Shown here: positions 1 through 9,198 of the stretch, one piece after another
Layout: each line of letters opens with the position of its first letter
How positions within the stretch are numbered: the stretch's first letter is position 1
Origin: Polyangium jinanense
GTDB taxonomy: Bacteria > Myxococcota > Polyangia > Polyangiales > Polyangiaceae
Assembly: GCF_028435365.1 (NCBI RefSeq)
Contig: NZ_JAGTJJ010000001.1
Span: 62,001-126,000 of the forward strand
Direction of reading: 5' to 3'
DNA: 64,000 nt
The notes under the pieces: generated by a model
Seen by the model: the letters and a program-made list of their open reading frames with translations, nothing else
What the model was told of the DNA's origin: nothing
Databases searched by the model: none
Translations under genes and position numbers: made by a program

Positions 1-310
1 CCACAGAGAGAGGACCCACTCCCGTTTCGCGAAGCCTATCGACGAACCACGGCGGCGGTGCTTCCGCGAGGACGCGTTCCTCGCGCCCGATGGGACGATA
101 AAGGACGGCGCCGTTCTCGGCGACGATGCGATCAAAAAGCTCGGGGCGAGGGAGAATGGCCAACAAGTCGCCGAGGACGCGTCCGGTCACGAGCACCACC
201 TTCCGGCCGGTCGCGCGCAGGCGCTCCAGCGCTGCGAAGGTCTCGTCGGTGACCGCGCCGTGCTTGGCGAGCGTGCCGTCATAGTCGCACGTGAGCGCGA
301 GGTATCGCAT
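1..310 (-). CDS. HAD-superfamily hydrolase, N-terminal part (runs off window)
   Basis: The minus strand from an ATG at 310 stays open to the window edge (103 codons). The product begins MRYLALTCDYDGTLAKHG, which carries the HAD motif I DxDGT with nucleophile Asp and acid/base Asp. It is followed by TDETFAALERLRATGRKVVLVTGR, the motif II Thr region of Cof-type phosphatases, and then by an ENGAVLY segment typical of sugar- or nucleotide-phosphate phosphatases of this class. The family hydrolyses small phosphate esters in the cytosol; the substrate cannot be read from this fragment. Motifs III and IV would lie outside the window. The ribosome-binding site is weak (AGAGAG). It is divergent from the next gene across a repeat-bearing gap. 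Confidence 0.8.
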   Translation of the reverse strand, partial: MRYLALTCDYDGTLAKHGAVTDETFAALERLRATGRKVVLVTGRVLGDLLAILPRPELFDRIVAENGAVLYRPIGREERVLAEAPPPWFVDRLRETGVGPLSV

Positions 311-994
311 GCGCGCTCTCTTGCGCGGCACCGGAGGACGTCAATCGGTGGCGCATGGCAACGCAGGTATGACAACACCCATCAACTCGACCGGTAACGC
401 TCATGTTTCGAGCTCGTCCGCCCGGCGCTGGAGCGCGGTTGAGTTGACATCGACCCCCAGCCGGAGACCACTGCGAGGTCGGCAAGCCGACATCGACCCC
501 CAGCCGGAGACCACTGCGAGGTCGGCAAGCCGACATCGACCCCCAGCCGGAGACCACTGCGAGGTCGGCAAGCCGACATCAACCCCCAGCCGGAGACCAC
601 TGCGAGGTCGGCAAGCCGACATCGACCCCCAGCCGGAGACCACTGCGAGGTCGGCAAGCCGACATCAACCCCCAGCCGGAAGGCTCGGGAAGGTCCGCGT
701 GTCGGCATCGATATCGCGCCGATGACCTTCGGGAGGTCTCCGAGGAGGGGTCAAGTACGAGCTTTCGGCCTGGAGGTGGCTTCCGCGCGGGTAACTCCAC
801 CCGCTCTTGAACCTCTTGCAGGATTCCCCGTGGGTTCTTTCCATGACCACGCACCCGCTTGCGCTGCCGGCGGCGGTCGTGGCGTACGACGAGCGTCGCG
901 AAGGTGATCTCTCCCGCTCCCGCTCCCACGCCCGCTTCCTGCCCGTCCATCACTTCCTACCTCTCCGGGGCCCGCTTCCGGTACACTCGCGCCC
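311..994. other. 684-bp divergent intergenic region with repeat array
   Basis: This is the gap between the HAD gene (minus) and the protease-like gene (plus). About a third of it is the 43-bp tandem repeat. The open frames inside are not believable: the repeat period is not a multiple of 3, so both strands are translated in shifting frames. TACACT at 982-987 ends 7 nt before the ATG at 995 and is a possible -10 element. Nothing else is recognisable. Confidence 0.6.
446..681. repeat. 43-bp tandem direct repeat, 5 full copies plus a 20-bp partial
   Basis: Units start at 446, 489, 532, 575, 618 and (partial) 661, each beginning GACATC. They are identical apart from base 7, which is G,G,G,A,G,A in order, so the last units also form an 86-bp second-order duplication. 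Each junction between units makes the palindrome GTCGGCAAGCCGAC (478-491, 521-534, 564-577, 607-620, 650-663). The first copy lacks a left half-site. No unique spacers are present, so it is not a CRISPR array. Confidence 0.95.
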
Positions 995-3628
995 ATGGTG
1001 GCCCCCTCCCCGCAGCCCGCCGTCGAGGCGGCGATTTGGCTCGCCTTCGCTCCCGGCGGCGGCCACTTCACCGCCGTCGCGGTCGGCCCCCACCACCTCC
1101 TCACGGTCGGGCGCGTCTGCGAGAACGCCCCTTACGTAAAACTCCTCCGCGCCGGCGAGCAGGTCCGCACCGCCGAGATCGTGCAGGTCCTGCCGCCCGA
1201 AGAGGGCGACCTCGCCATCCTCCGTTGCGCCGAGGAGCTGCCGCACGTCCTGCGGCTCATGCCGGCCGACGAGTTCAAGGACTTCGACCTCGACACCCCA
1301 GTCACCCTCGTCGGCTTCCGCGACAGCGTCGAGAACGCCCTCGCCAAGCGCGCCGTCGTCCTGCACTGGAGCAGCGTCTCGCTCATCGCCGGCGAACCCG
1401 AAGAGCCGCCGCCTCGCAAGTCCCAGCCCGACACCCTCCCGCCCCTGCCGCGCCTCCTCCAGGTCGTCCACGAAAACGAGGCCGGCGGGCCCCTCCTCGA
1501 CAGCCGCCAGCGCCTCATCGGCATCGCGGGCCGCCACGAGGGCGAGGGCGGCACCGAGGGCATCGTCACCACCATCGACCGCTTCTACGAGCACAACCGC
1601 AAGTGGAAGATCCTCCTCGGCCCGCCGGCCGCCACGCGCGTCGCGAAGGCGCCGACCATGGCGCAGTCGTTCGTCCTCATGCACCTCGTCGCGGCCCAGC
1701 ACGAGGAGCACGAGGGCACGAATCCCGCCACGCTCGTCGAGCACTACCGCGCCGCCCTGCGCCTCGACGCCTCCTCCGGCGCCGCGCACCTCGGCCTCGC
1801 TCACGCCAAGAGCGTCGCCGGCGAGATCGACGAGGACGTCTTCCGCAGCATCGGCCGCGCCTGCGGGCTCCTCCCGGCCTCCGAGTGGTCGCCCGAGTGC
1901 GCCGACGCGCGCCTCGCGAACCTCCTGCGCTCCTCGAAGCACCTGCACGGCGTCGTCACCGCCCTCCGCGCCGACCTCAAGAAGGGCCGTCCCCTCGCCG
2001 AGTGGGCCGCGCTCGGTCGCGCCGTCGCCGACCTCGTCCACGCCCCGCCGCCCGACTCCGAGGACCCGAACCGCCCGCGCCCGCCCGAAAAAGCCGCCGG
2101 TCGCCTCCTCCTCTGGGCCGGCCAGCCTCGCAGCGTCATCGCCATCCCCTCGCGCGAGCAGCCCGACATCCTCCGCGCGGCCGCCTTCCTCCTCGTCAAC
2201 CACGCCGAGCAGGCCCTCTTCTGGCTCGACGATCCTCAGGAGGACGAGGAGGTCGAGTCGAGCCGCATGGAGACGACCCAGCAGCTCGTCCTCGCGCTCC
2301 GCTGGATCGCTCGCTGCCGCGAGGGCACGTACGACGGACTCCTCTCGCGCGAGGTCGCCGAGAAACACGGCGCCATCCTCGGCAAGCTCATGCCCGGCGG
2401 CGACGTCTTCTCCTGGCACGCGCACGCCGTCGCCAAGGCGTACCACGGCGAGATCGAGAGCGGCCTCGAGGATCTCGACCGCGCCATGCGCCTCCTCTCG
2501 CCGATGGCCCTGCCGGGCCGCTGGTCGCGTGAGTTCCCCGGCCTGCTCCCCACGCCCGCGCAGCTCGCCGCCGTCTTCGGCCGCGTCGTGCTCGATCAAG
2601 GTAAGCCCGAGCTCGCCCGCAAGGCGCTCGAAAAGCTGCCGATGCCGGGCTCGGACGACGCCCACGGCGCCGAGCTCACGAGCATCGAGAAGAAGCTCCG
2701 CGCCCTCGCCGGCGTCGACGCCGAGGTCGAGGTCTCGCCCGACCGCGCCCTCCTCAAGGCCAGCCGCAAGGATCCACGCGCCGTGCGCCTCGCCCGCGTG
2801 CTCGCGTTCTTCGCCGAGGCGGACCTGCCGCGCGAGCGCCTCGGCGATCTCGGCGAGGCCCTGCCGGTCCTGCTCAAGCTCGGCTTCTTGCGCGAGGAGG
2901 CCGATGTCGTCTCCTACGAGCCCACGTTCCGGGCACGCGTGCGCGACTTGCTCTCGCCCGATCAGCGCATCGCGGCCCTGCACGAGGCGCTCGACCTCCT
3001 GCTCATGGCCTACCTCGAGGCGAGCGCGCGCGAGCGCACCGAGCTCTGGCCGCACGTCCAGGAGACCACGAAGGCCGCGGTCGAGCACCAGATCGAGTTC
3101 GTCCCCGCGGCCGAGCTCCTCGCCCGCGTGGGCAACCAGCGCGCGCGCGAGCTCTCGTATGCCGAGGCGCGCGAGCTGCTCGAACAAGCCCACGACCTCG
3201 GGAGCCGCGGCTCGGCGCCCGCCGATCTCTGCGCCGAGATCGACATGGATCTCGGCTGGGTCGAGGTCCTCTCGGGCACGACGCCGCGTTCGCAGGAGCG
3301 GCTCGAGCGGGCTTTGAACTTTTACAACGAAATGGCCATGACCTCGACCGGCGCGACCCCGCACCGTCGAATGGCGCGTATCCATTACAGCCTCGCGCGA
3401 CTCGCCGTGAGCAAGAGTGATCGCGACGCCGCATACATGAACGCGTGCCGCGCGCTGGAGGAGGCCGATCGCGGCTTCGAGCCGGGCACGCGCAAGGCCG
3501 CGCAGATCTATACGAGCCTCGCCCACCTCTTCCTCGACCTCGGCGATCACCTGCGCGCGCGCAAAGCCACGGCGCGGATCTCGCCGCGCGAGCGCGAGAC
3601 CCGCACCGATCTCGCGTTCGATTCCTGA
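995..3628 (+). CDS. Degenerate trypsin-like domain fused to a long TPR-like helical region
   Basis: 877 aa. Residues about 10-190 follow a chymotrypsin/HtrA-like fold: the HHLLTVGRV strand, GDLAILR with the Asp kept at 72, and EAGGPLLDSRQRLIGI. Two triad positions appear lost. Arg40 stands where the family has His (LTNAHV), and Ala163 stands where GNSGGP has Ser, so a binding rather than proteolytic role is inferred. From about residue 240 the protein is Ala/Leu-rich paired helices resembling TPR or solenoid repeats. No signal peptide is seen. It lies 60 bp upstream of the DUF2169-VgrG operon on the same strand, which suggests a scaffold or regulatory part in that T6SS island. The specific function is unknown. 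Confidence 0.7.
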   Translation: MVAPSPQPAVEAAIWLAFAPGGGHFTAVAVGPHHLLTVGRVCENAPYVKLLRAGEQVRTAEIVQVLPPEEGDLAILRCAEELPHVLRLMPADEFKDFDLDTPVTLVGFRDSVENALAKRAVVLHWSSVSLIAGEPEEPPPRKSQPDTLPPLPRLLQVVHENEAGGPLLDSRQRLIGIAGRHEGEGGTEGIVTTIDRFYEHNRKWKILLGPPAATRVAKAPTMAQSFVLMHLVAAQHEEHEGTNPATLVEHYRAALRLDASSGAAHLGLAHAKSVAGEIDEDVFRSIGRACGLLPASEWSPECADARLANLLRSSKHLHGVVTALRADLKKGRPLAEWAALGRAVADLVHAPPPDSEDPNRPRPPEKAAGRLLLWAGQPRSVIAIPSREQPDILRAAAFLLVNHAEQALFWLDDPQEDEEVESSRMETTQQLVLALRWIARCREGTYDGLLSREVAEKHGAILGKLMPGGDVFSWHAHAVAKAYHGEIESGLEDLDRAMRLLSPMALPGRWSREFPGLLPTPAQLAAVFGRVVLDQGKPELARKALEKLPMPGSDDAHGAELTSIEKKLRALAGVDAEVEVSPDRALLKASRKDPRAVRLARVLAFFAEADLPRERLGDLGEALPVLLKLGFLREEADVVSYEPTFRARVRDLLSPDQRIAALHEALDLLLMAYLEASARERTELWPHVQETTKAAVEHQIEFVPAAELLARVGNQRARELSYAEARELLEQAHDLGSRGSAPADLCAEIDMDLGWVEVLSGTTPRSQERLERALNFYNEMAMTSTGATPHRRMARIHYSLARLAVSKSDRDAAYMNACRALEEADRGFEPGTRKAAQIYTSLAHLFLDLGDHLRARKATARISPRERETRTDLAFDS

Positions 3629-3672
3629 TTCGTTCACGCCCGGAACGCTTGTGGCGCGGCGCCTTCCGCGTT

Positions 3673-3678
3673 TACCAT
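3673..3678 (+). promoter_or_regulatory. Candidate -10 element of the VgrG operon
   Basis: TACCAT lies 10 nt before the ATG at 3689, with TTGTGG at 3649-3654 18 bp upstream as a weak -35. The same TACCAT hexamer precedes the histidine kinase gene at 34081. This is sequence resemblance only. Confidence 0.3.
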
Positions 3679-3688
3679 CCGTTCCGCA

Positions 3689-4777
3689 ATGAATTTCGAA
3701 ACGCTCGTCGAGAACATCAGCTGGGCGAGCGTAGACGGCGAGACGATGATGGACCGTCACGGCCGTGACGTCGCCGTCGTCGTCGCCAAGGTCGCCTACA
3801 AGGTGAGCCGCGAGGGCGCGCCGAGGCTCGCGCTCGCGCCGGTGCGTCGCGTGGACGAGGGGGACGGCGGCGGGGGCGTGCGTTTTCCCGCGGATCTCGT
3901 GGCCGACGAGAAACCCGGCACCGACGTCGGCCTCGTGGGCGTCGCGTATCCGCCGCCGCGCTCAGCCGGGACCAAGGGGCGCGTTTATGCGTGGCTCCAG
4001 GTCGGCACGCTGCGCAAGGTCGTCGTCGTGCACGGGCCGCGCGTGCACGTGAAGAACTGGCGCGGCGCCGTCGCTCCCTCGGATCCCGCGCCGTTCGTCG
4101 AGCCCGTGCCGCTCCGCTTCGACAAGTGTCACGGCGGCCTCGACCCCATCACGGGCGCGTTCGAGCCTGCGAATCCCATCGGGATGGGTTTTTCAAGCCA
4201 GCCCACCCGCCTCCTCGGCGAGCCCGCGCCGCCGCTCGAACCGGCTTCGATCGAGGAAGGCGGCGCCCCGTGTCACGCCTCGTACGGCGCCTTCGCGCCG
4301 ATCCCGGCGCACTGGGAGCCGCGGCGCTCGCGCATCGGCACGCACGACGCGGCGTGGTCGAAGAGCCGCGCGCCCGTGCGGCCGCGCGATTTTGATCCGA
4401 TGCACCACACCTGGTCGGTCCCGGGTTTGCACAGCGGAACGCCGCTCCTCGGCGACGAGCCGGTCGAGGTGGGCGGCGTCTTGCCGGACGGCGTCTGGCG
4501 CTTCCGTTTGCCCCGGTACGCCGTGCAGTTCGGCAGCCAGATCGACGGCAAGAAGGTCGCGTACGAGACGCACCTCGACGGGTTTCTGATCGATACCGAG
4601 ACCCGCGCCGTGGAGCTCACGTGGCGGGCGTCGATCGTGCTGCCGCGAAAATGGGAGCGGCTCGAGCGGATCTACGTGCTCGGGGTGGGCACGCTCCCGG
4701 AGGACGTGATCCGCGACCCGAGCCGGAGCGTAGGGGCGGGACGGGCCGCGGATCCGACGCGCGCGAGGAGTGTGTAG
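3689..4777 (+). CDS. DUF2169 domain protein (T6SS accessory/adaptor type)
   Basis: 362 aa. The start MNFETLVENISWASVDG and the following MMDRHGRDVAVVVAKVAYKVS, with a conserved WLQVGTLRKVVVVHGPR stretch, match the N-terminal domain of DUF2169 proteins. Further in, the protein has the FDKCHGGLDPITGAFEPANPIG segment. Some DUF2169 proteins help load T6SS effectors onto VgrG or PAAR spikes, so an adaptor role is inferred. The gene ends 3 bp before vgrG1 and heads an operon that runs to 18296. It is the shortest of three DUF2169 proteins in the window and lacks the C-terminal module found in the other two. Confidence 0.8.
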   Translation: MNFETLVENISWASVDGETMMDRHGRDVAVVVAKVAYKVSREGAPRLALAPVRRVDEGDGGGGVRFPADLVADEKPGTDVGLVGVAYPPPRSAGTKGRVYAWLQVGTLRKVVVVHGPRVHVKNWRGAVAPSDPAPFVEPVPLRFDKCHGGLDPITGAFEPANPIGMGFSSQPTRLLGEPAPPLEPASIEEGGAPCHASYGAFAPIPAHWEPRRSRIGTHDAAWSKSRAPVRPRDFDPMHHTWSVPGLHSGTPLLGDEPVEVGGVLPDGVWRFRLPRYAVQFGSQIDGKKVAYETHLDGFLIDTETRAVELTWRASIVLPRKWERLERIYVLGVGTLPEDVIRDPSRSVGAGRAADPTRARSV

Positions 4778-4780
4778 GCC

Positions 4781-6994
4781 ATGAGCAAGAAAGCGTTGCG
4801 GATCGAAGTCTTCTTGAGCATCGGCGACGCCTCCTGGCCGGCGCTCCGGCTGCGCGTGGACGAGGGCATGAGCGAGCTCGGCGGGGCCTGGGTCGAGGTC
4901 GCGGTGGGCTCGGATCTCGACGTCGAGGGGCTGCTCGAAGAGCCGGCGACGGTCGTGATCTTCTGGGACGGGCAGGAGAAGCGGCGGTTCTCCATGCAGC
5001 TCGCGCGGGGCCGCTTCCTCGACGAGAAGGACGGCCACCTGCACTACGAGCTCGAGCTCCGGCCCTCGCTCTGGTTCCTCGGCCTCGACAAGAACACGCG
5101 CAAGTGGCGCGACCAGCCCGCCGAGCCGATCGTCTCGAAGGTCCTCGGCGAGGGCTCGGTCAAACACGCGTGGCGCACCACGCGGCAATCGGCGTCGCAG
5201 CCGTACTGCGTGCAGTATCGCGAGACAAACCTCGCATTCGTGTCGCGGATGCTGGAGTTCGAGGGTTTTTATTACACGTTCGATCCCGACGGCACGATGA
5301 TCGTCGGCGACGCGTCCTCGGCCTCGCCCGAGGTCGAGGGCGGCGCGGAGTTCGAGCTCATCGATTCGGCGGGCGCGCTCTCGCATGGCGACTTCGGCGT
5401 CACCTCGTTCGAGCGCGGCGCGGTCGTGGGATCCGGCAAGGCCACGGTCAACGACCACAACTGGAAGACGCCGGCCCTGTCACTCCTCGCCTCGGCCACG
5501 GGCGCGAAGGACACGCACCTCGAGGTGTACGATTACCCCGTCGGGTATCGTGATCCGGCGGCGGGCGAGGTTTTGGCCAAGCTCCGCGTCGAGGCGCTCT
5601 GCGCGGAAAAGCGCTTCGTGGAGGGCACGAGCACGGTCTTTTCGTTCGCGCCGGCGCGCATCTTCTCGTTCACGCACGAGGAGGGCGCGAGCTTCAGCGG
5701 CCGCTACCTGCTCGTGCACGTGGAGCACGAGTATCGCGAGGAGGCGGGCGTCGCGCACTACGAGAACCGCTTCCGGGCCATCCCCGCGGACGTCCCGTTC
5801 CGCCCGGCGGTCCGGACGGAGCGCCCGGAGATCGAGGGCAACCACACGGCGATGGTGCGTGGCCCCGCGGGCGAGGAGATCCACACGGACGCCTACGGCC
5901 GCGCGAAGGTGCAGTTCCACTGGGATCGCGAGGCCAAGGGCACGGACGAGGACTCGCGCTGGATCCGCATGACGCAGGAGATCTCGACCTCGATCGCGCT
6001 CGCGCGTGTCGGCTGGGAGATCAGCGTCGGCTACATCGACGGCGATCCGACGCGCCCCGTGGGCCTCGCGCGGCAGATCAACGGGCAGATGGTCCCGATG
6101 TACAACCAGCCCTCGTTCCGCAACCGGATGACGATCCGCACGGAGACGTACCCGGGCAAGGCCGGGTTCAACGAGCTGCGCCTGGAGGACTCGGCCGGCT
6201 CGATGCACATGGACTGGCACGCCCAGAAGGACTTCAAGACCCTCGTCCAGCACGACCGGACCGAGACGATCGGCAACAACCAGACGGTGCTCATCGAGAG
6301 CAACTCGACGCGTACGGTCGAGAAAAACCAGACGATCGACATCGGCGGCAATCAGACGCGGACCGTGGGCCGGCACGTCGTGCACAAGGTCAACGTGGAC
6401 CGGGACCACACGATCGGCGGGGAGGAGACCATCGACGTCACGCTCGGCGTCGAGACCTCCGTGATGGAGAACGACGTCGAGACGGTGGGCGGGACCCGCT
6501 ACACGCGCTCGGGCAACGACGAGACCGGCTCGATCGATCGCTCGATCCAGAAGACGCTGACGCGCATCGTGGGCGGCTCGTCGATCTCGATGGCGGGCGG
6601 CTCGGTGGCCCACGAGGGCGGCGAGATGCTCTTCGAGTACGCCGGCGGGTCGAAGATCACGATCGGCATGGAGGAGAGCGTCAAGGAGGCGGTGGCCGAG
6701 AACCTCGGCACGTTCGTGAGCGGGTTCGTCCTGCGCAAGTCGAAGAGCGACATGAGCGTGTCGGCGAAAGAGACGAAGGTGAACGTGGGCGGCTCGGCGC
6801 TCTTCCGATCGGCGGAGCGCATGGAGCTCCGGAGCCGCGTGATCGAGCTCGTCTCGTCGGCCTCGATCGCGCTCCGCGCCGGGGCGCTCTCGATCGAGAT
6901 GACGCCCGGGAACGTGACCATCACCGGGCCGCTCAAGCAGGAGAGCGAGACGAAGATCACCCTGCGTGGCAACCCCGAGAAGCTGACGCCCTGA
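4781..6994 (+). CDS. vgrG: Type VI secretion tip protein VgrG (copy 1)
   Basis: 737 aa, TssI family. The N-terminal half is gp27-like (late control protein D type), including PYCVQYRETNLAFVSRMLEFEGFYY. The gp5 OB-fold region has GEEIHTDAYGRAKVQFHWDR, then ARVGWEISVGYIDGDPTRPV. After about residue 490 comes a long stretch of short T/V-rich repeats (NQTVLIES, NQTIDIGGNQTRTV) predicted to form the triple-stranded beta-helix spike. No extra C-terminal enzymatic domain is seen, so cargo would be non-covalent. VgrG trimers cap the Hcp tube and carry PAAR proteins and effectors. The gene is 3 bp after the DUF2169 gene and 13 bp before the next vgrG. Confidence 0.93.
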   Translation: MSKKALRIEVFLSIGDASWPALRLRVDEGMSELGGAWVEVAVGSDLDVEGLLEEPATVVIFWDGQEKRRFSMQLARGRFLDEKDGHLHYELELRPSLWFLGLDKNTRKWRDQPAEPIVSKVLGEGSVKHAWRTTRQSASQPYCVQYRETNLAFVSRMLEFEGFYYTFDPDGTMIVGDASSASPEVEGGAEFELIDSAGALSHGDFGVTSFERGAVVGSGKATVNDHNWKTPALSLLASATGAKDTHLEVYDYPVGYRDPAAGEVLAKLRVEALCAEKRFVEGTSTVFSFAPARIFSFTHEEGASFSGRYLLVHVEHEYREEAGVAHYENRFRAIPADVPFRPAVRTERPEIEGNHTAMVRGPAGEEIHTDAYGRAKVQFHWDREAKGTDEDSRWIRMTQEISTSIALARVGWEISVGYIDGDPTRPVGLARQINGQMVPMYNQPSFRNRMTIRTETYPGKAGFNELRLEDSAGSMHMDWHAQKDFKTLVQHDRTETIGNNQTVLIESNSTRTVEKNQTIDIGGNQTRTVGRHVVHKVNVDRDHTIGGEETIDVTLGVETSVMENDVETVGGTRYTRSGNDETGSIDRSIQKTLTRIVGGSSISMAGGSVAHEGGEMLFEYAGGSKITIGMEESVKEAVAENLGTFVSGFVLRKSKSDMSVSAKETKVNVGGSALFRSAERMELRSRVIELVSSASIALRAGALSIEMTPGNVTITGPLKQESETKITLRGNPEKLTP

Positions 6995-7007
6995 AGGAGA
7001 ACGCGCG

Positions 7008-9188
7008 ATGGAACTTGCATTCGCCGAGGTCGTCGTCACGGGGATCGAGGTGCGCCGCGTGCTCTCGCTCCGCGGAGAGGAGGCGCTCTCGACCCTCTTC
7101 CGGTACGAGGTCGAGGTCGAGGTCGAGCTGCCGCTGCCCGACGTCGACGTGGTGATCGGCGCGGAGGCGACGCTGACCCTGCGGGATCAGGCGCACAAGG
7201 AGCGCGTGGTCACGGGCGTGGTGGCCGAGGCGAGCGCACGGGCGCTCGATAGCGAGCGCGGGCGGGCGACGCTCGTCCTCCGGCCGATGATGTGGCGGCA
7301 GTCGCTCGGGCGTGACTGCTACGCGTCGCAGGACGTCCGTGTGCAAGACGTGGTCGACGATGTGCTCGCCGACTACACCGGAAAATACCGCTGGGCGCTC
7401 ACGCGCAGCTACCCGCGCTACCCCTACCGCGCGCAGTACCGCGAGGACGACTGGACCTACGTGAGCCGCCTCCTCGAGGAGGAGGGGATTTACTACTGGT
7501 TCGATCACGACGCGGGCTCGATCACCGTCTTCTCGGACAACTCGACGGCCGCGCCGGAGATGCCGGGCGGCGCGCTCCTGCCGTGGGTGCGCGAGAGCGC
7601 GCTCCAGCCGAAGCAGGACGCCGTGACGCAGCTCGGCTCGGTGAGCGCGGCTTCGACGGGTCGGTTCGCGGCGAAGTCGTACGACCTCAAACGTCCGCTC
7701 GTGCCGATCAAGGCGCAGGCCGGCGCGGGCCGGCACGAGGTGTACGACGCGCCGGGCGGGGGCACGGGGATGGAGGCGATCCTCGCGGTGCGGGTGCGAG
7801 ATCAGCGCGACGCGGCCGTGGCCGCGCGGGCGGGCGTGATGGGTTTGTCGACGAGCGTGCGCCCCTACCCCGGCGTCACGCTCGAGATCGACGGGCACCC
7901 GGTCGGCAAGCTGAACGGGCGTTACCTCGTGACGCGCGTCGAGGTCGACGGCGACGAGCATCAGCCGTGCGACACGCGCTTCTGGGCGATCCGGGCCGAG
8001 GTCGCGTTCCGGCCCGAGCGAGCGACGCCGGAGGCGAAGCAGGCGGGGCTCCAGCTCGGGCAGGTGATCGGGCCCGACGGGCAGGAGGTGCATCCGGACG
8101 AGCTCGCGCGGGTGCGGACGATCCTGCACTGGGATCGGCTCGGCCCGCGCAACGAGAAGGGCGGCACGTGGATGCGCGTGGCGCAGCGCGCGGCCCCTGG
8201 ATCGATGCTGTTTCCGCGCATGGGCTGGAACGTCGCGACCTTCAACGAGGAGGGCGGCGTCGACGCGCCGAGCGTGATCTGGCGCATCCACGACGGCCAG
8301 CGCCTGCCCGAGTACAAGCTGCCCGGCAACATGACACGCGTCGTGTGGAAGACGGCGACGGTGCCCGCGGACGGCACGGCGAACGAGATCTACTTCGAGG
8401 ACCGGATGGGCGCCGAGGAGATGTTCATCAACGCCTCGCGCGACATGAACTACATCGTCCTCGATTCGCGCTGGGAGAGCATCCAGAACGACTCCACGCG
8501 CACGGTCGCGGCAAACCACGACCTGACGATCCACGCCTCCCAGGAGGAGCGCGTGATCCGCGATCAGCAGATCCGGATCGGCGGCAACGAGACGCTGACG
8601 GTCTCGGGCCTGCGCATCAAGTCGGTCTCGGGCAACGAGACGGAGACCGTGGGCGGCTCGCGGACGATCCGCGTGGGCGACGCGCACCGAACGTCCGTGA
8701 AGGGGGATCGCACGCTCTCCGTCGGCGGGTCGCTGATCGAGATCACGCCGAACAACATCAACCGGACCTCGCGCGACATGGTGACGGTCGTCGGCGGCAG
8801 CGTCGTGAAGATCGCGGGCGAGGACGTCTCCGAGGTCGCGCGCAAGGACTCGGTGCAGGTCATCGCCGGCTCGAAGATCGAGGTGGCGAAGAAGGACCGC
8901 GCCCTCGACGTGAACAAGGTGTGGAACGAGGAGGTCGGCGGCTCGATCGTCTGCGTCTCGAACGAGAAGTACCTCGACAACGCCGACACGACGTCGACGT
9001 GGAAGGTCACGTCGTCGGTCCTCGGCAGCGCGCCCGTCGTGCACATCGAGGCGGTCGAGAGCATCCGGTTTTCGTGCGGATCGAGCGTGCTCACGATGAC
9101 CACGGAAGCGATCACGATCACGACCCCGAGCCTCGATCTGTCGGGCGCGACGTTCGACGCCGACAGCGGGATCATCGAGCACAACTGA
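7008..9188 (+). CDS. vgrG: Type VI secretion tip protein VgrG (copy 2, divergent OB-fold)
   Basis: 726 aa. The gp27-like half includes YPYRAQYREDDWTYVSRLLE and EEGIYYWF. The OB-fold segment GQEVHPDELARVRTILHWDR departs from the usual HTDxxGRVKVxFxWDR, and the GDPxRP region is replaced by EEGGVDAPSVIW, so this copy is the most diverged of the three. From about residue 490 it has the repeat-rich beta-helix spike (GGNETLTVSG, GNETETVGGS). The start ATG follows GGAGAACGCGCG. It is the middle gene of the vgrG triplet. Its surface may fit a different adaptor or PAAR partner; that is inference. Confidence 0.9.
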   Translation: MELAFAEVVVTGIEVRRVLSLRGEEALSTLFRYEVEVEVELPLPDVDVVIGAEATLTLRDQAHKERVVTGVVAEASARALDSERGRATLVLRPMMWRQSLGRDCYASQDVRVQDVVDDVLADYTGKYRWALTRSYPRYPYRAQYREDDWTYVSRLLEEEGIYYWFDHDAGSITVFSDNSTAAPEMPGGALLPWVRESALQPKQDAVTQLGSVSAASTGRFAAKSYDLKRPLVPIKAQAGAGRHEVYDAPGGGTGMEAILAVRVRDQRDAAVAARAGVMGLSTSVRPYPGVTLEIDGHPVGKLNGRYLVTRVEVDGDEHQPCDTRFWAIRAEVAFRPERATPEAKQAGLQLGQVIGPDGQEVHPDELARVRTILHWDRLGPRNEKGGTWMRVAQRAAPGSMLFPRMGWNVATFNEEGGVDAPSVIWRIHDGQRLPEYKLPGNMTRVVWKTATVPADGTANEIYFEDRMGAEEMFINASRDMNYIVLDSRWESIQNDSTRTVAANHDLTIHASQEERVIRDQQIRIGGNETLTVSGLRIKSVSGNETETVGGSRTIRVGDAHRTSVKGDRTLSVGGSLIEITPNNINRTSRDMVTVVGGSVVKIAGEDVSEVARKDSVQVIAGSKIEVAKKDRALDVNKVWNEEVGGSIVCVSNEKYLDNADTTSTWKVTSSVLGSAPVVHIEAVESIRFSCGSSVLTMTTEAITITTPSLDLSGATFDADSGIIEHN

Positions 9189-9198
9189 GGAGGACGCC

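Noticed and set aside
446..681. CRISPR array
   Set aside because: The 43-bp units are contiguous with no unique spacers, and no cas gene is nearby.
950..3760. Long antisense open frame (about 936 codons) on the minus strand
   Set aside because: It is the high-GC third-position shadow of the plus-strand protease-like gene, with Arg/Glu/Leu-rich nonsense sequence and no family motif.
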